Positions 24,467-33,781 are shown, numbered from the stretch's first letter. The stretch is 64,000 bases of DNA from Ramlibacter pallidus (GCF_015070875.1 NZ_JADDIV010000001.1:837144-901143); one strand, 5' to 3'. The notes: generated by a model not told the origin, from the sequence alone. Made by a program: numbers and translations.

Positions 24467-26623
24467 TCAGGCTGGAACCTGCTCGATCTGCCCGCGCGAC
24501 CAGTGCCGGTGCCTGCCGATCGCCGCGATGAAGTCCTGCGCCATCTGCAGCCGGGTCGTCGGTTCGTTGGTGCCGACGATCACGCCCGCGGCCGGCGGCG
24601 CGTCCGCTTGCGCCAATCCGACCAGCCGCAGCACCTCCACCGACTCGCCGATCAGGCACAGCGGCTTGCAGTGCTTGTACGCCTCCAGGATGAAGTGGAC
24701 CGCGGCACCGTCCTTGAGCAGGGCCTGCGCGGCGGCCGCGCCGCCGGGCACCAGCACGGCATCGAACATCACTGAGGGCATGGCCAGGAAGGTGTGGTCC
24801 ACCGGCACCTGCTGGCCGGAGGAGGAAGCCACCGTCCCCAGGTGCGCGGCCACCACCTTCGTCGTCGCGCCGGCATCCAGCAGCGCCTGCTGGATCACCT
24901 TGAACGCGCCCAGTTCGGCGCCGGGCACCATCACCACCGCCACCCGCCGTGTCTGGATGCCGGACCCGTTGGCTTCCATGCTCAGCGAAGGCGCGGATTC
25001 CAGCGCCGGCCTGCCGCGCGGTTCGCGGAAGCCGGCCTGCCCGGCGGCCGCCCGCGCATCCGGCGGGCCGATGCCCAGGGGCTCGGCGATCTTGCGGGCC
25101 AGCTTCGCATCGACGTGCGCGAGGTTGTCCACCATGCGCTGCCGCACGGCCGGCGTCTCCACCCGCGAGAGTTCGTACTGGAAGGCGGCGATGATGTGTT
25201 CCCTCTCCGCCGCGCTCTGGCTGTTCCAGAACAGCGTGGCCTGGCTGAAGTGGTCGTCGAAGCTCGGGCTGCGACGCCGCAGCTTCGGCGACTCGACGTC
25301 GTCCGGGTGGCTCTGGAATCCCTGCTCGCCGCCGTCGACGCGGAACTCGGAGCCGCTCGCCAGCGTGTTCGGCTCGTACGAGACGCGGCCTTTCGGGATG
25401 CCGATCCGGTGCGCGCCGCCCCGCTGGAAGTTGTGCATGGGGCACACGCCCCGGTTGATCGGCAGTTCGTGGTGGTTCGGACCGCCCAGCCGCGCGAGCT
25501 GCGCGTCGGTGTACGAGAACAGGCGTCCCTGCAGCAGGGGATCGTTGGTGAAATCGATGCCGGGCACCACGTGGCCCGGATGGAAGGCCACCTGCTCCGT
25601 CTCGGAGAAGTAGTTGTCCGGGTTGCGGTTCAGCACCAGCCGCCCCGCCCAGAGGATCGGCACGAGTTCCTCGGGCAGCAGCTTGGTCGCGTCCAGCAGG
25701 TCCAGCCCGAGTTTCCCGGCGCGGTCCTCGTCGACGATCTGCAGGCCGAGCTCCCACTCGGGGCAGTCGCCGCGCTCGATCGCGTCCCAGAGGTCGCGCC
25801 GCAGGAAGTCGGGGTCCTTGCCGGCGATCCGCTGCGCCTCGTCCCACGCGAGCGCATGTTTCCCGAGCTTGGGCCGCCAGTGGAACTTGACGAAGCAGGA
25901 GCCGCCGCGGGTGTTGATGAAGCGGAACGTGTGGACGCCGAAGCCTTCCATCATGCGGTAGCTGCGCGGCAGCCCGCGGTCCGACATCAGCCACATCAGC
26001 GCATGCGAGCTTTCCGGCATCAGGGACATGAAGTCCCAGAAGGTGTCGTGCGCGCTGGAGGCCTGCGGCATCTCGTGGTGCGGCTCCGGCTTCATCGCGT
26101 GGACGAGGTCGGGGAACTTCATCGCGTCCTGCACGAAGGCCACCGGCATGCTGTTGCCGACCAGGTCGTAGTTGCCTTCCCGCGTGTAGAACTTGACGGC
26201 GAAGCCGCGCACGTCGCGCACGGTGTCGGCCGAGCCGCGGGCGCCGAGCAGGTTGGAGAAGCGCACGAACACCGGGGTGCGGCTGCCGACCTCCTGCAGG
26301 AAATCGGCCTTGGTGTACTCCACCAGCGGCCGCGTCACCTCGAAATAGCCGTGTGCGGCGGCACCGCGCGCGTAGACCACGCGTTCGGGGATGCGCTCGC
26401 GATCGAAGTGCGTGAGCTTCTCGCGCAGGATGAAGTCCTGCAGCAGGCTTGGCCCGCGCAGTCCCGCCTTCAGCGAGTTGTGGTTGTCGGGCAGCACCAC
26501 CCCCTGGTTGGTGGTGAGCAGGTTCTCCGGCCCCTGCGTGAAGGCTTCGAGCTGTTTCTGGCGGTTGGCGACCGCATCGGCCGCTTTCGACTTGCGCGAG
26601 CCCTCCGTACGGGAAGAGGCCAT
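24467..26623 (-). CDS. katE: large-subunit (clade 2) catalase with Tyr at the catalytic His position
   Basis: 718-residue monofunctional heme catalase of the HPII type, with a C-terminal flavodoxin/DJ-1-like domain (from about residue 580, VAVVMVPGAELGAF onward). The proximal heme site is intact (RLFSYTDAQ). The distal Asn is present as N157 (VGNSMP) and S123 is kept. However, the essential distal His, found in the VVHARG block of catalases, is Tyr here (VVYARG, Y84). The spacing of 73 residues to N157 matches the His-Asn distance of bovine and E. coli enzymes, so the alignment is secure. The codon is TAC, one change from CAC. The start has AGGAG 8 nt upstream. Activity on peroxide is therefore doubtful. 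Confidence 0.9.
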   Translation of the reverse strand: MASSRTEGSRKSKAADAVANRQKQLEAFTQGPENLLTTNQGVVLPDNHNSLKAGLRGPSLLQDFILREKLTHFDRERIPERVVYARGAAAHGYFEVTRPLVEYTKADFLQEVGSRTPVFVRFSNLLGARGSADTVRDVRGFAVKFYTREGNYDLVGNSMPVAFVQDAMKFPDLVHAMKPEPHHEMPQASSAHDTFWDFMSLMPESSHALMWLMSDRGLPRSYRMMEGFGVHTFRFINTRGGSCFVKFHWRPKLGKHALAWDEAQRIAGKDPDFLRRDLWDAIERGDCPEWELGLQIVDEDRAGKLGLDLLDATKLLPEELVPILWAGRLVLNRNPDNYFSETEQVAFHPGHVVPGIDFTNDPLLQGRLFSYTDAQLARLGGPNHHELPINRGVCPMHNFQRGGAHRIGIPKGRVSYEPNTLASGSEFRVDGGEQGFQSHPDDVESPKLRRRSPSFDDHFSQATLFWNSQSAAEREHIIAAFQYELSRVETPAVRQRMVDNLAHVDAKLARKIAEPLGIGPPDARAAAGQAGFREPRGRPALESAPSLSMEANGSGIQTRRVAVVMVPGAELGAFKVIQQALLDAGATTKVVAAHLGTVASSSGQQVPVDHTFLAMPSVMFDAVLVPGGAAAAQALLKDGAAVHFILEAYKHCKPLCLIGESVEVLRLVGLAQADAPPAAGVIVGTNEPTTRLQMAQDFIAAIGRHRHWSRGQIEQVPA

Positions 26624-26696
26624 GTATTTCACTCCTGGGTGGCCGGACAGCAAACGGGCAGCGGCGCCGCGGGCGCCGCAAGGGGAAGGCGAAGGA

Positions 26697-26819
26697 TCAG
26701 CTCGGATCGAGGTCGAGCACGGCCTCGAGCATGCGCGCGAGGGCGGTCACCGCCCCCATGCCCACGCCGCCGGCGGCGATCCAGGTCAGCCACGCGGGCA
26801 CCACAGGTTCGATTCCCAT
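26697..26819 (-). CDS. 40-residue putative membrane peptide upstream of katE
   Basis: A short frame starting MGIEPVVPAW with one hydrophobic stretch (about residues 8-28, WLTWIAAGGVGMGAVTAL) and an acidic end (LDLDPS). A strong ribosome site, AAGGGAG, lies 6 nt ahead of the ATG. It ends 73 nt before the katE start on the same strand, so the two may share a transcript. No family recognised. It is supported by the start context and hydrophobic profile only. Confidence 0.5.
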   Translation of the reverse strand: MGIEPVVPAWLTWIAAGGVGMGAVTALARMLEAVLDLDPS

Positions 26820-27055
26820 CCGCTTCTCCCTTCCGCATCTTTCGCGGTCCCGCATTGCACCAAGCCTCAGCCGGAGGGACCGTAGCCCTTCAGCGGGCCA
26901 ATTTGTGGGGCGCTGCCGTCACCGCCCGTAGGAGCGTTCCCACACGCCCTCGGGTGTCTTGCCGTCCTCCGCGCAACGCGGTCCGCGCTTGGCGGGACGC
27001 CGTCCTACCGCCGGGCCGCCCGCCCTGCCGCAGCATGGGGCACCAGGAGAACACC

Positions 27056-27337
27056 ATGAGCCGGATCAAGGAAGAACGCGACACGGAGGTGGCCCGCCCC
27101 TCCGAAGGCAACACGGTCACCGCGCAGGGCGAGAACCAGGCCCCCAAGGCGCGCATGCCGCACGAGCGCGACGAATCGTCGGACAGCCAGGCGGCCGACG
27201 ACTCCACGGCGAGGCGCATGGGACAGATCGCGCACGATGCGGTCGTCGACGGCGAACAGGACACGAGCAAGGCCCGCGAGACGGACGCCACCTACCACCG
27301 GCTGCGCGAGGACGCGGACAAGCCGCGCGGGCGCTGA
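27056..27337 (+). CDS. hydrophilic hypothetical protein
   Basis: 93-residue, highly charged protein with no hydrophobic core (MSRIKEERDTEVARPSEG at the start, KARETDATYHRLREDADK near the end). It looks disordered, as many small stress-induced proteins do. A good AGGAGA box lies 6 nt before the ATG. It is divergent from the katE unit across about 236 nt that I could not resolve into defined promoters, and convergent with rpe (6 nt between stops). No family recognised. Confidence 0.65.
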   Translation: MSRIKEERDTEVARPSEGNTVTAQGENQAPKARMPHERDESSDSQAADDSTARRMGQIAHDAVVDGEQDTSKARETDATYHRLREDADKPRGR

Positions 27338-27343
27338 CCGGGG

Positions 27344-28030
27344 TCAGCCGCGCAGCTGCGCGCGCATGCCGTCGATGACGCCGCGATAGTCCGGCTTGCC
27401 GAAGATCGCGCTGCCGGCCACGAACGTGTCGGCACCCGCGGCGGCCACGCGCGCGATGTTGTCCGTCTTGATGCCGCCGTCGACTTCCAGCCGGATGTCG
27501 CGGCCGCTCGCGTCGATGCGCTTGCGGGCCTGCTCGATCTTGCGCAGCGCCGAATCGATGAAGCCCTGGCCGCCGAAGCCCGGGTTCACGCTCATGATCA
27601 GCACGAGGTCGATGTCGTCGATCACCCAGTCCAGCACGTCCAGCGACGCCGCCGGATTGAAGGTGAGGCCCGCCTTGCAGCCCGCCGCCTTGATCGCCTG
27701 CACGCTGCGGTGCACATGCGTCGATGCATCGGGATGGAAGCTGATGTAGTCGGCCCCCGCCTTCGCGAACGACTCGGCGAGCGCATCCACCGGCTGAACC
27801 ATCAGGTGCACGTCGATCGGCACCGCGCTGCCGTCGGCCTTCTTCGCGTGCGGCTTCAGCGCCGAACAGATCATCGGGCCGAAGGTGAGGTTCGGCACGT
27901 AGTGGTTGTCCATCACGTCGAAGTGGATCCAGTCGGCGCCGGCGGCGATGACGTTGCGGACCTCTTCGCCCAGGCGGGCGAAGTCGGCGGAGAGGATCGA
28001 CGGGGCGATGCGGAAGGTGCGCGTACTCAT
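27344..28030 (-). CDS. rpe: ribulose-phosphate 3-epimerase
   Basis: 228-residue TIM barrel that interconverts ribulose 5-phosphate and xylulose 5-phosphate. Metal and catalytic motifs are intact: [60 protein letters not shown] and LEVDGGI. The start ATG before [10 protein letters not shown] fits the family; the longer reading would enter the apaG promoter. It is divergent from apaG. Confidence 0.96.
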   Translation of the reverse strand: MSTRTFRIAPSILSADFARLGEEVRNVIAAGADWIHFDVMDNHYVPNLTFGPMICSALKPHAKKADGSAVPIDVHLMVQPVDALAESFAKAGADYISFHPDASTHVHRSVQAIKAAGCKAGLTFNPAASLDVLDWVIDDIDLVLIMSVNPGFGGQGFIDSALRKIEQARKRIDASGRDIRLEVDGGIKTDNIARVAAAGADTFVAGSAIFGKPDYRGVIDGMRAQLRG

Positions 28031-28083
28031 GTCACGTATTGTCGCCGACGGGCCCGGCGCCGCTGGGGTTAGCATTGCCCCCC

Positions 28084-28464
28084 ATGCCCCGCTATGCCTT
28101 CGAGGTCGAAGTCCAGCCGCGCTACCTGCCGGAGCAGTCCGCTCCCGAGCAGCGCGTGTGGAGCTTCGCGTACACCATCACCATCCGCAACGCCGGCGAC
28201 GTGCCGGCGCAGCTGATTTCCCGCCACTGGGTCATCACCAACGAGCTCGGCGAGACCGAGGAGGTGAAAGGCCTCGGCGTCGTCGGCCAGCAACCGCTGC
28301 TGAAGCCGGGCGAGTCCTTCGAGTACACCAGCGGCTGCCGGCTGCGCACCGCCAGCGGCAGCATGCAGGGCAGCTACTTCTGCGTGGCCGAGGACGGCGA
28401 GCGCTTCGACGTGGAGATCCCCGCGTTCACCCTCGATGACGGCAGCCGCCGCGTGCTGCATTGA
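28084..28464 (+). CDS. apaG: ApaG domain protein
   Basis: 126-residue ApaG (Co2+/Mg2+ efflux-related) protein, a fibronectin-III-like beta sandwich. Family features include [26 protein letters not shown], the pyrophosphate-binding-like [20 protein letters not shown] and MQGSYFC. First gene of a rightward run ending with pncC. The cellular role of ApaG is still poorly defined. Confidence 0.94.
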   Translation: MPRYAFEVEVQPRYLPEQSAPEQRVWSFAYTITIRNAGDVPAQLISRHWVITNELGETEEVKGLGVVGQQPLLKPGESFEYTSGCRLRTASGSMQGSYFCVAEDGERFDVEIPAFTLDDGSRRVLH

Positions 28465-28476
28465 AGGGCCGCGCGC

Positions 28477-29733
28477 ATGGATGAAGTGATGGCCGTCTGG
28501 GCGGAATGGGTCAAGCCCTCCGCCGGCCTTCCCACCGTGCAATGGTCGCTGCTGCTCGCGCTCGCGGCGGCGGCCGGCCACCTGCTGCAACGGCACACCG
28601 GCCTGCCCAAGGTCGTGGGCTACTCGCTGGTCGGCACCATCGCGGGCCTGCTCGGCTTCTCCGGCGCGGCCTGGCCGCTGCAGGGGGTCGCGCTGTTCCT
28701 GCTGGAACTCGGCGTCGCCGTCGTCCTGTTCGAGTCCGGCGGCCGCATCGCGCTGCGCTGGTTCCGCCACAACCCCATGGTGCTGCTGCAAAGCCTGCTC
28801 GAGTCGGTGCTGACGGCGGTGGCGGTCTATTACGTGCTGCGCTTCATGGACGTGCGCGCGAGCGTGGCGGAGGGCGTGGCGCTGATCGCGATGGCGGCCT
28901 CGCCGGCAGTGCTCAGCCGCGTCATCATGGACACGCGCGCCGCCGGGCCCGTCACCGAACGCGCCATGGTCCTTTCGACCCTCAGCACCTTCTATGCGCT
29001 GACGCTGGTGAGCGCGCGGGCCGGCACTCTGCACCGCGAGGAGACCGGGCTCTACGCCGCGCTCTATCCGGTGGCCGTCATCCTGGGCGTGTCGTTCGTG
29101 GTCGGCGCGCTGGTCGCCCTGGCACTGCGTTCCGCGCTGCGGGTGATGAGCCCCACTTCGGAAAACACCTCCATCCTGCTGATCGCGCTGATCGCCGCCG
29201 GCACCGCGCTGGCCGCGCACTTCGGCGGCTCCGCCCCGCTCGCGGCGCTGATCGGCGGGCTGATGCTCAAGCAGCTGCACCCGCGGCCCTGGGCCTGGAC
29301 CAAGCAGCTCGGCACCGCGGCATCGCTGCTGACGATGCTGATGTTCGTGCTCGTGTCGGTGGTGGCGGCCAAGGCGGACTGGAACCCCGCCGTCGTCGGG
29401 ATGGTGCTGGCCGTGGTCGCCGCGCGCTTCCTCGCCAAGGTGCTCGGCGTCTCGGCGGCCAACTGGGGCAGCGGCACCAGCTGGAAGCAGGCTTTCTGGA
29501 CCGGCTGCGCCATGACGCCGATGTCGTCCATCGCACTGCTGCTCGTGTCGCAGTTCGTCGCCTCGTCGCTGACCCTGGGCCCGCGCATCGCCAGCATCGC
29601 CCTGCCGGCGATCCTCCTGATGGAGATCGTCGGCGCGATCATCGCCACTTTCGCCATCTACCGCGCCGGCGAAAGCCTCAAGCCCTGGCAGCCGCAGGTC
29701 ACCGGGCTGCCGGCGGGAGAAGCCCGTGGATAG
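28477..29733 (+). CDS. CPA2-family monovalent cation:proton antiporter, membrane domain only
   Basis: 418-residue membrane protein with about 12 hydrophobic helices, of the KefB/GerN-type Na+/H+ exchanger fold ([19 protein letters not shown] near residue 43, [16 protein letters not shown] near residue 75). It ends soon after the last helix and has no C-terminal RCK/TrkA-N nucleotide-binding domain, unlike the 600-residue KefB and KefC. It follows apaG by 12 nt and overlaps the next gene, a glutamate-cysteine-ligase-like gene, by 8 nt. The transported ion (K+ or Na+) cannot be told from sequence. Confidence 0.85.
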   Translation: MDEVMAVWAEWVKPSAGLPTVQWSLLLALAAAAGHLLQRHTGLPKVVGYSLVGTIAGLLGFSGAAWPLQGVALFLLELGVAVVLFESGGRIALRWFRHNPMVLLQSLLESVLTAVAVYYVLRFMDVRASVAEGVALIAMAASPAVLSRVIMDTRAAGPVTERAMVLSTLSTFYALTLVSARAGTLHREETGLYAALYPVAVILGVSFVVGALVALALRSALRVMSPTSENTSILLIALIAAGTALAAHFGGSAPLAALIGGLMLKQLHPRPWAWTKQLGTAASLLTMLMFVLVSVVAAKADWNPAVVGMVLAVVAARFLAKVLGVSAANWGSGTSWKQAFWTGCAMTPMSSIALLLVSQFVASSLTLGPRIASIALPAILLMEIVGAIIATFAIYRAGESLKPWQPQVTGLPAGEARG

Positions 29734-30907
29734 GCTCGATCCCGTGATCTCGGTTCCGCCGGCCGACGCAGCGCCGCCGGCGCTCGAGCCCTTCCAGCAG
29801 TCCAAGGCGCTGTCGCTCGGCGTCGAACTCGAGCTGCAGCTGGTGAACACGCACGACTACGACCTGGCGCCGTACTCGGACGAGATGCTGCGGCTCATGT
29901 CGAAGATCCCGCTGCCGGGTTCGGTGGTGCCCGAGATGACCTCGAGCATGATCGAGATCTCCACCGGCATCTGCCATTCCAGCGCCGAGGTGCTGGGCCA
30001 GCTCTCGCAGATCCGCGACGCGCTGGTGCGCTGCGCCGACAAGCTGAACATCGCCTGCGTGGGCGGCGGCACGCACCCGTTCCAGATGTGGCACGACCAG
30101 CGCATCTACGACAAGCCGCGCTTTCGCCAGCTGTCCGAGCTGTACGGCTACCTGTCCAAGCAGTTCACCATCTTCGGACAGCACGTGCACATCGGCTGCC
30201 CTTCGCCCGACGACGCGCTGCTGATGCTGCACCGGATGTCGCGCTACATCCCGCACTTCATCGCGCTGTCGGCGAGTTCGCCGTACGTGCAGGGGCATGA
30301 CACGCAGTTCGATTCCGCCCGCCTGAACTCGGTGTTCGCCTTCCCCATGTCGGGCCGGGCGCCGTTCACCCTCAGCTGGGACAAGTTCGGCGAGTTCTTC
30401 GCCAAGACCACGCGCACCGGCGTGGTCAAGAGCATGAAGGACTTCTACTGGGACATCCGGCCCAAGCCGGAGTTCGGCACCATCGAGATCCGCGTCTTCG
30501 ACACGCCGCTCACCATCGAGCGCGCCGCCGCCCTCGCCGGCTTCGTGCAGTCCCTGGGCGCCTGGTTCCTCGAGGAACAGCCTTTCGTGCCCCAGGAGGA
30601 CGACTACATGGTCTACACCTACAACCGCTTCCAGGCCTGCCGCTTCGGGCTGGAGGCGGTGTACGTGGAGCCGGCGACCGGCGAACACCTGCCGCTGCGC
30701 GAACACATCGTGCGCACCTGCAACCAGATCGAACCGCACGCGCGGCGGCTCGGTGCCGCGGCGGCCATCGACATGCTGCGGCAGTGCGCCGACCACGGGT
30801 CGAACGACGCCCGCTGGCTGCGCGAGACGCATGCGCACGAACGGCTGCTGGCCGAGATGGTGCGGCAGGCCGCCGAGCGTTTCCGCGGGCGGCCCGCCCG
30901 CGCGTGA
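29726..30907 (+). CDS. YbdK-family glutamate-cysteine ligase-like carboxylate-amine ligase
   Basis: 393-residue member of the GCS2 fold. The ATP-grasp-like core begins [19 protein letters not shown], with [14 protein letters not shown] and [16 protein letters not shown] in the middle and [15 protein letters not shown] towards the end. E. coli YbdK shows weak glutamate-cysteine ligase activity; the natural substrate of the family is uncertain. The GTG start overlaps the antiporter gene and is preceded by GGGAG at 6 nt. The link to glutathione is discussed as a finding. Confidence 0.88.
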   Translation: MDRLDPVISVPPADAAPPALEPFQQSKALSLGVELELQLVNTHDYDLAPYSDEMLRLMSKIPLPGSVVPEMTSSMIEISTGICHSSAEVLGQLSQIRDALVRCADKLNIACVGGGTHPFQMWHDQRIYDKPRFRQLSELYGYLSKQFTIFGQHVHIGCPSPDDALLMLHRMSRYIPHFIALSASSPYVQGHDTQFDSARLNSVFAFPMSGRAPFTLSWDKFGEFFAKTTRTGVVKSMKDFYWDIRPKPEFGTIEIRVFDTPLTIERAAALAGFVQSLGAWFLEEQPFVPQEDDYMVYTYNRFQACRFGLEAVYVEPATGEHLPLREHIVRTCNQIEPHARRLGAAAAIDMLRQCADHGSNDARWLRETHAHERLLAEMVRQAAERFRGRPARA

Positions 30908-30917
30908 GCTGCCGCGC

Positions 30918-31886
30918 ATGGGCGAATTCGACCTCATCGCGCGCTACTTCACGCGGCCGGTGCGCCGCAACCCGCTGGGCGTCGGCGACGACTGCGCGCT
31001 GCTGCAGCCCGCGCCCGGCATGCAGCTGGCCGTGTCCACCGACCTGCTGGTCGAGGGCCGGCACTTCCTGTCCACCGTGGACCCGGAGCGCCTGGGCCAC
31101 AAGGCGCTGGCGGTGAACCTGAGCGACCTGGCCGCCTGCGGCGCGCAACCGCTCGCGTTCACGCTGTCGCTCTCGTTGCCGCAGGTCGACGAGCGCTGGC
31201 TGGCGGGATTCGCCCGAGGCCTGTTCGCGCTGGCCGACACGCATGCCTGCGAGCTGGTCGGCGGCGACACGACGCGCGGCCCGCTGTGCATCAACATCAC
31301 GGTGTTTGGCGAAGTGCCGGCCGGACAGGCGCTGTTGCGCTCCGGAGCGCGCGCCGGCGACGATCTCTGGGTGAGCGGGACGCTGGGCGACGCACGGCTG
31401 GCGCTCGAGGCGTTCCGCGGCACGGTGTCGCTGCCGCAGGACGTTTTCGAAGCGGCCCGCCGGCGCCTGGAACAGCCCCAGCCCCGCGTGGCGCTGGGGC
31501 TCGCGCTGCGGGGCCTGGCGACCGCCGCGATCGACCTGAGCGACGGGCTCGCGGGCGACCTCGGCCACGTCCTGCGCGCGTCGCGCGTCGGGGCGGCCAT
31601 CGAGGGCACCGCCGCCGCGGGCTTGTTCGCGGCCGGACGCGGCGGGTTCCGGCTGCCCGAGGCACAGGTCCAGGACCTGGTGTTCGCCGGCGGCGACGAC
31701 TACGAACTCGCCTTCACCGCGCCGGCCGGCCGGCGCGCTGGCGTGGAAGCGGCCGCCATGCGCGCAGGCGCGCCCGTCACCCGCATCGGCCGGGTCCGGG
31801 CGGAACCCGGCCTCGTCGTGGTGGACGCGCAAGGCGTCGCGCGACCGGTGGATCCCGCCGGCTTCGACCACTTCGGCGGCCCATGA
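30918..31886 (+). CDS. thiL: thiamine-monophosphate kinase
   Basis: 322-residue ThiL that phosphorylates thiamine monophosphate to the pyrophosphate cofactor. ATP and Mg-binding motifs: GVGDDCALL, VSTDLLVEGRHFL, AVNLSDLAACGAQP, LVGGDTTRGP and, further on, GDDYELAFT. The start is 10 nt after the preceding stop. The stop overlaps the ATG of the nuclease gene (ATGA). Confidence 0.95.
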   Translation: MGEFDLIARYFTRPVRRNPLGVGDDCALLQPAPGMQLAVSTDLLVEGRHFLSTVDPERLGHKALAVNLSDLAACGAQPLAFTLSLSLPQVDERWLAGFARGLFALADTHACELVGGDTTRGPLCINITVFGEVPAGQALLRSGARAGDDLWVSGTLGDARLALEAFRGTVSLPQDVFEAARRRLEQPQPRVALGLALRGLATAAIDLSDGLAGDLGHVLRASRVGAAIEGTAAAGLFAAGRGGFRLPEAQVQDLVFAGGDDYELAFTAPAGRRAGVEAAAMRAGAPVTRIGRVRAEPGLVVVDAQGVARPVDPAGFDHFGGP

Positions 31887-32359
31887 GGGGCTGGATCCTC
31901 GCGGCCTGCATCGTGGCGGCGCCGGCGCTGCAGGCGGCCACCTTCCACGGCCTGGTGACGCACGTCACCGATGGCGACACCATCTGGGTCCGACCGAACG
32001 GCGGCGGCGCGCCGGTGGAGCTCCGGCTGGTGGACATCGACGCCCCCGAGGGCTGCCAGCCGCACGGCGCCGAAGCGAAGCGCGCGCTGCGCGAACGGCT
32101 GCTGCGCGAACCGGTGCGCGTGCAGACGCAGGGGACCGACACCTTCGACCGCCAGCTGGCCCGGGTGCAGCACCGCCGGCAGGACATCGGTGCCTGGATG
32201 GTGCGCAATGGCCACGCATGGTCGTCCAGCTTCCAGGGCAAGGCCGGGCCGCATGCGCGGCTCGAGCGCCTGGCGCGCCAGGAGCGCAAGGGCTTGTGGT
32301 CCGTGCCGGGCGCGCTGGAGCCCCGCAGCTTCCGCAAGCGCTTCGGCCGCTGCCAGTAG
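31883..32359 (+). CDS. secreted thermonuclease (SNase) family protein
   Basis: 158-residue nuclease-fold protein with a short signal peptide (MRGWILAACIVAAPALQA). SNase motifs are visible: VTDGDTIWV, the Arg and Glu of LRLVDIDAPEG, and the second catalytic Arg in FDRQLARV, where the usual Gly before this Arg is Asp. HAWSSSFQG near the end fits the family. It probably acts in the periplasm or outside the cell on nucleic acids; the first residues overlap thiL. Confidence 0.85.
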   Translation: MRGWILAACIVAAPALQAATFHGLVTHVTDGDTIWVRPNGGGAPVELRLVDIDAPEGCQPHGAEAKRALRERLLREPVRVQTQGTDTFDRQLARVQHRRQDIGAWMVRNGHAWSSSFQGKAGPHARLERLARQERKGLWSVPGALEPRSFRKRFGRCQ

Positions 32360-32385
32360 TCGCGATCCGGCTACCATCGCGGCTC

Positions 32386-32928
32386 ATGCGTGACGGCCTC
32401 CTCCTCCCCGACGCGGACCGCGTGCTGCCTCCCCGGCGCCCGACGGTCGCGTTCATGCTGTCGCATCCCGCCCATCTCGTGGCGCTCGGCTTCGGCAGCG
32501 GGCTGGCGCGCGTCGCGCCCGGCACCTGGGGCACGCTCTGGGCCTGGGCGGCATTCGCCGCGATGCAGCAATGGCTGCCGCCCGCGCGCATCGCGGAGGT
32601 CGTCCTGCTCTCGCTGCCCATCGGCTGGTGGGCCGTCACGGTCACTTCGCGCAACCTCCGCGTCGCGGACCCGGCCGCGATCGTCTGGGACGAGATCGTG
32701 TGTTTCTGGATCGTGCTGTGGCTGCTCACGCCGGCCGGCTTCCTCGGCCAGCTGTGCGCCTTCGGCCTGTTCCGCTTCTTCGACGCGGTCAAGCCCGGGC
32801 CCATGGGCTGGGCCGACCGCACCTTCAAGGGCGAGGGCTGGAAGGGCGGCTTCGGCATCCTGGCCGACGACCTGCTCGCGGCGTTCTGCACGCTCCTCGT
32901 GCTGGCCCTGTGGAAGCGGTGGTGGTGA
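32386..32928 (+). CDS. pgpA: phosphatidylglycerophosphatase A
   Basis: 180-residue membrane phosphatase that makes phosphatidylglycerol from its phosphate. The motif GFGSGLARVAPGTWGTL and the acidic WDEIVCFWIV segment are typical, with FFDAVKPGPMGWADR and GGFGILADDLLA near the end. About four hydrophobic helices. The stop is shared with the GTG start of the next gene. Confidence 0.92.
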   Translation: MRDGLLLPDADRVLPPRRPTVAFMLSHPAHLVALGFGSGLARVAPGTWGTLWAWAAFAAMQQWLPPARIAEVVLLSLPIGWWAVTVTSRNLRVADPAAIVWDEIVCFWIVLWLLTPAGFLGQLCAFGLFRFFDAVKPGPMGWADRTFKGEGWKGGFGILADDLLAAFCTLLVLALWKRWW

Positions 32929-33404
32929 GCACCCGCGCGCTCTGCGAGGACCTCGCCCGCGCGCTGCTGGCGCGGGGCTGGATGCTCGCCACCGCCGAAA
33001 GCTGCACCGGCGGGATGATCGCGGCGGCCTGCACCGACCTCGCGGGTTCCAGCCAATGGTTCGAGCGGGGTTTCGTCACCTACTCGAACGCGGCGAAGTC
33101 GGAGCTGCTCGGGGTGGATGCGGCGCTGATCGAACAGCACGGCGCCGTCAGCGAGGTGGTCGCGCGGGCAATGGCTTTCGGCGCGGTCCGGCAGTCGCGC
33201 GCGCAGGTCAGCGTCGCCGTCACCGGGGTGGCGGGCCCGTCGGGAGGCAGTGCGCAAAAGCCCGTCGGCACGGTCTGGTTCGGGTTCTCGGTCGACGGCC
33301 AGCTCACCAGCGAAACCAGGCGCTTCGAAGGCGATCGCGCTGCGGTACGGCAGGCCACGGTGGACCACGCCCTGCGGCGACTGCTGGAACTGCTGCCCGC
33401 CTGA
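32925..33404 (+). CDS. pncC: nicotinamide-nucleotide amidase (CinA C-terminal domain)
   Basis: 159-residue stand-alone CinA C-terminal domain that deamidates NMN to NaMN in the pyridine nucleotide cycle. Catalytic Ser and neighbours lie in LATAESCTGGMIAAA, the Lys in YSNAAKSELLGV, and VTGVAGPSGGSAQKPVGTVWFG completes the core. There are three GTG codons in a row at the start; I chose the last, which forms GTGA with the pgpA stop. Confidence 0.93.
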   Translation: MSTRALCEDLARALLARGWMLATAESCTGGMIAAACTDLAGSSQWFERGFVTYSNAAKSELLGVDAALIEQHGAVSEVVARAMAFGAVRQSRAQVSVAVTGVAGPSGGSAQKPVGTVWFGFSVDGQLTSETRRFEGDRAAVRQATVDHALRRLLELLPA

Positions 33405-33408
33405 GACG

Positions 33409-33753
33409 TCAGTCGTGGGCGCGCGACCGGTGCCCGGCGCGCGCCCGGCGATTGGCCAGGCGCGGCAGCAGGAAAGTCCGGCGCAGCCCCTCGGCCGCGC
33501 AAGCGGCGGTCGATTTCATGTCGTGCCCCAGTGCGGCCAGCTCCGCGTCGATCTCCTCGATGCGGTCGTCCCAGCGGCCGGTCTGCATCTGGTCGAGCGA
33601 CAGCACCATGCGCAAGGCGAGCAGGTTGCGCACCAGGCGGGCGTTGCGGTCTCGGAGGGTGTCGTGGTCGGTCACTGGGTCGGTCTCGTCGGGCTGGAGA
33701 CAGCTTCCCATGTGGCCCGAGCGCAGGGTGTCGGAGTGCAGCGGTTGTGACAT
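33409..33753 (-). CDS. hypothetical protein
   Basis: 114-residue charged protein with no recognised domain. The middle (about residues 30-80, LRDRNARLVRNLLALRMVLSL and RIEEIDAELAALGHDM) is predicted to be helical and could form a coiled coil; the tail is Arg-rich. The stop lies 4 nt from the pncC stop in convergent direction. An internal start at MGSCLQPD is possible. Unknown function. Confidence 0.5.
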   Translation of the reverse strand: MSQPLHSDTLRSGHMGSCLQPDETDPVTDHDTLRDRNARLVRNLLALRMVLSLDQMQTGRWDDRIEEIDAELAALGHDMKSTAACAAEGLRRTFLLPRLANRRARAGHRSRAHD

Positions 33754-33781
33754 TGACCTGCGCCTACCCGCCGCGTAGTAC

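Noticed and set aside
26629..26838. A 69-codon Arg-rich minus-strand frame ahead of katE
   Set aside because: No ribosome site and Arg/Ala-rich shadow composition; the overlapping 40-codon frame has better start signals.
24794..27337. A long plus-strand frame running through katE into the 93-residue gene
   Set aside because: Only the last 94 codons, with their own ribosome site, are accepted; the rest is antisense to katE.
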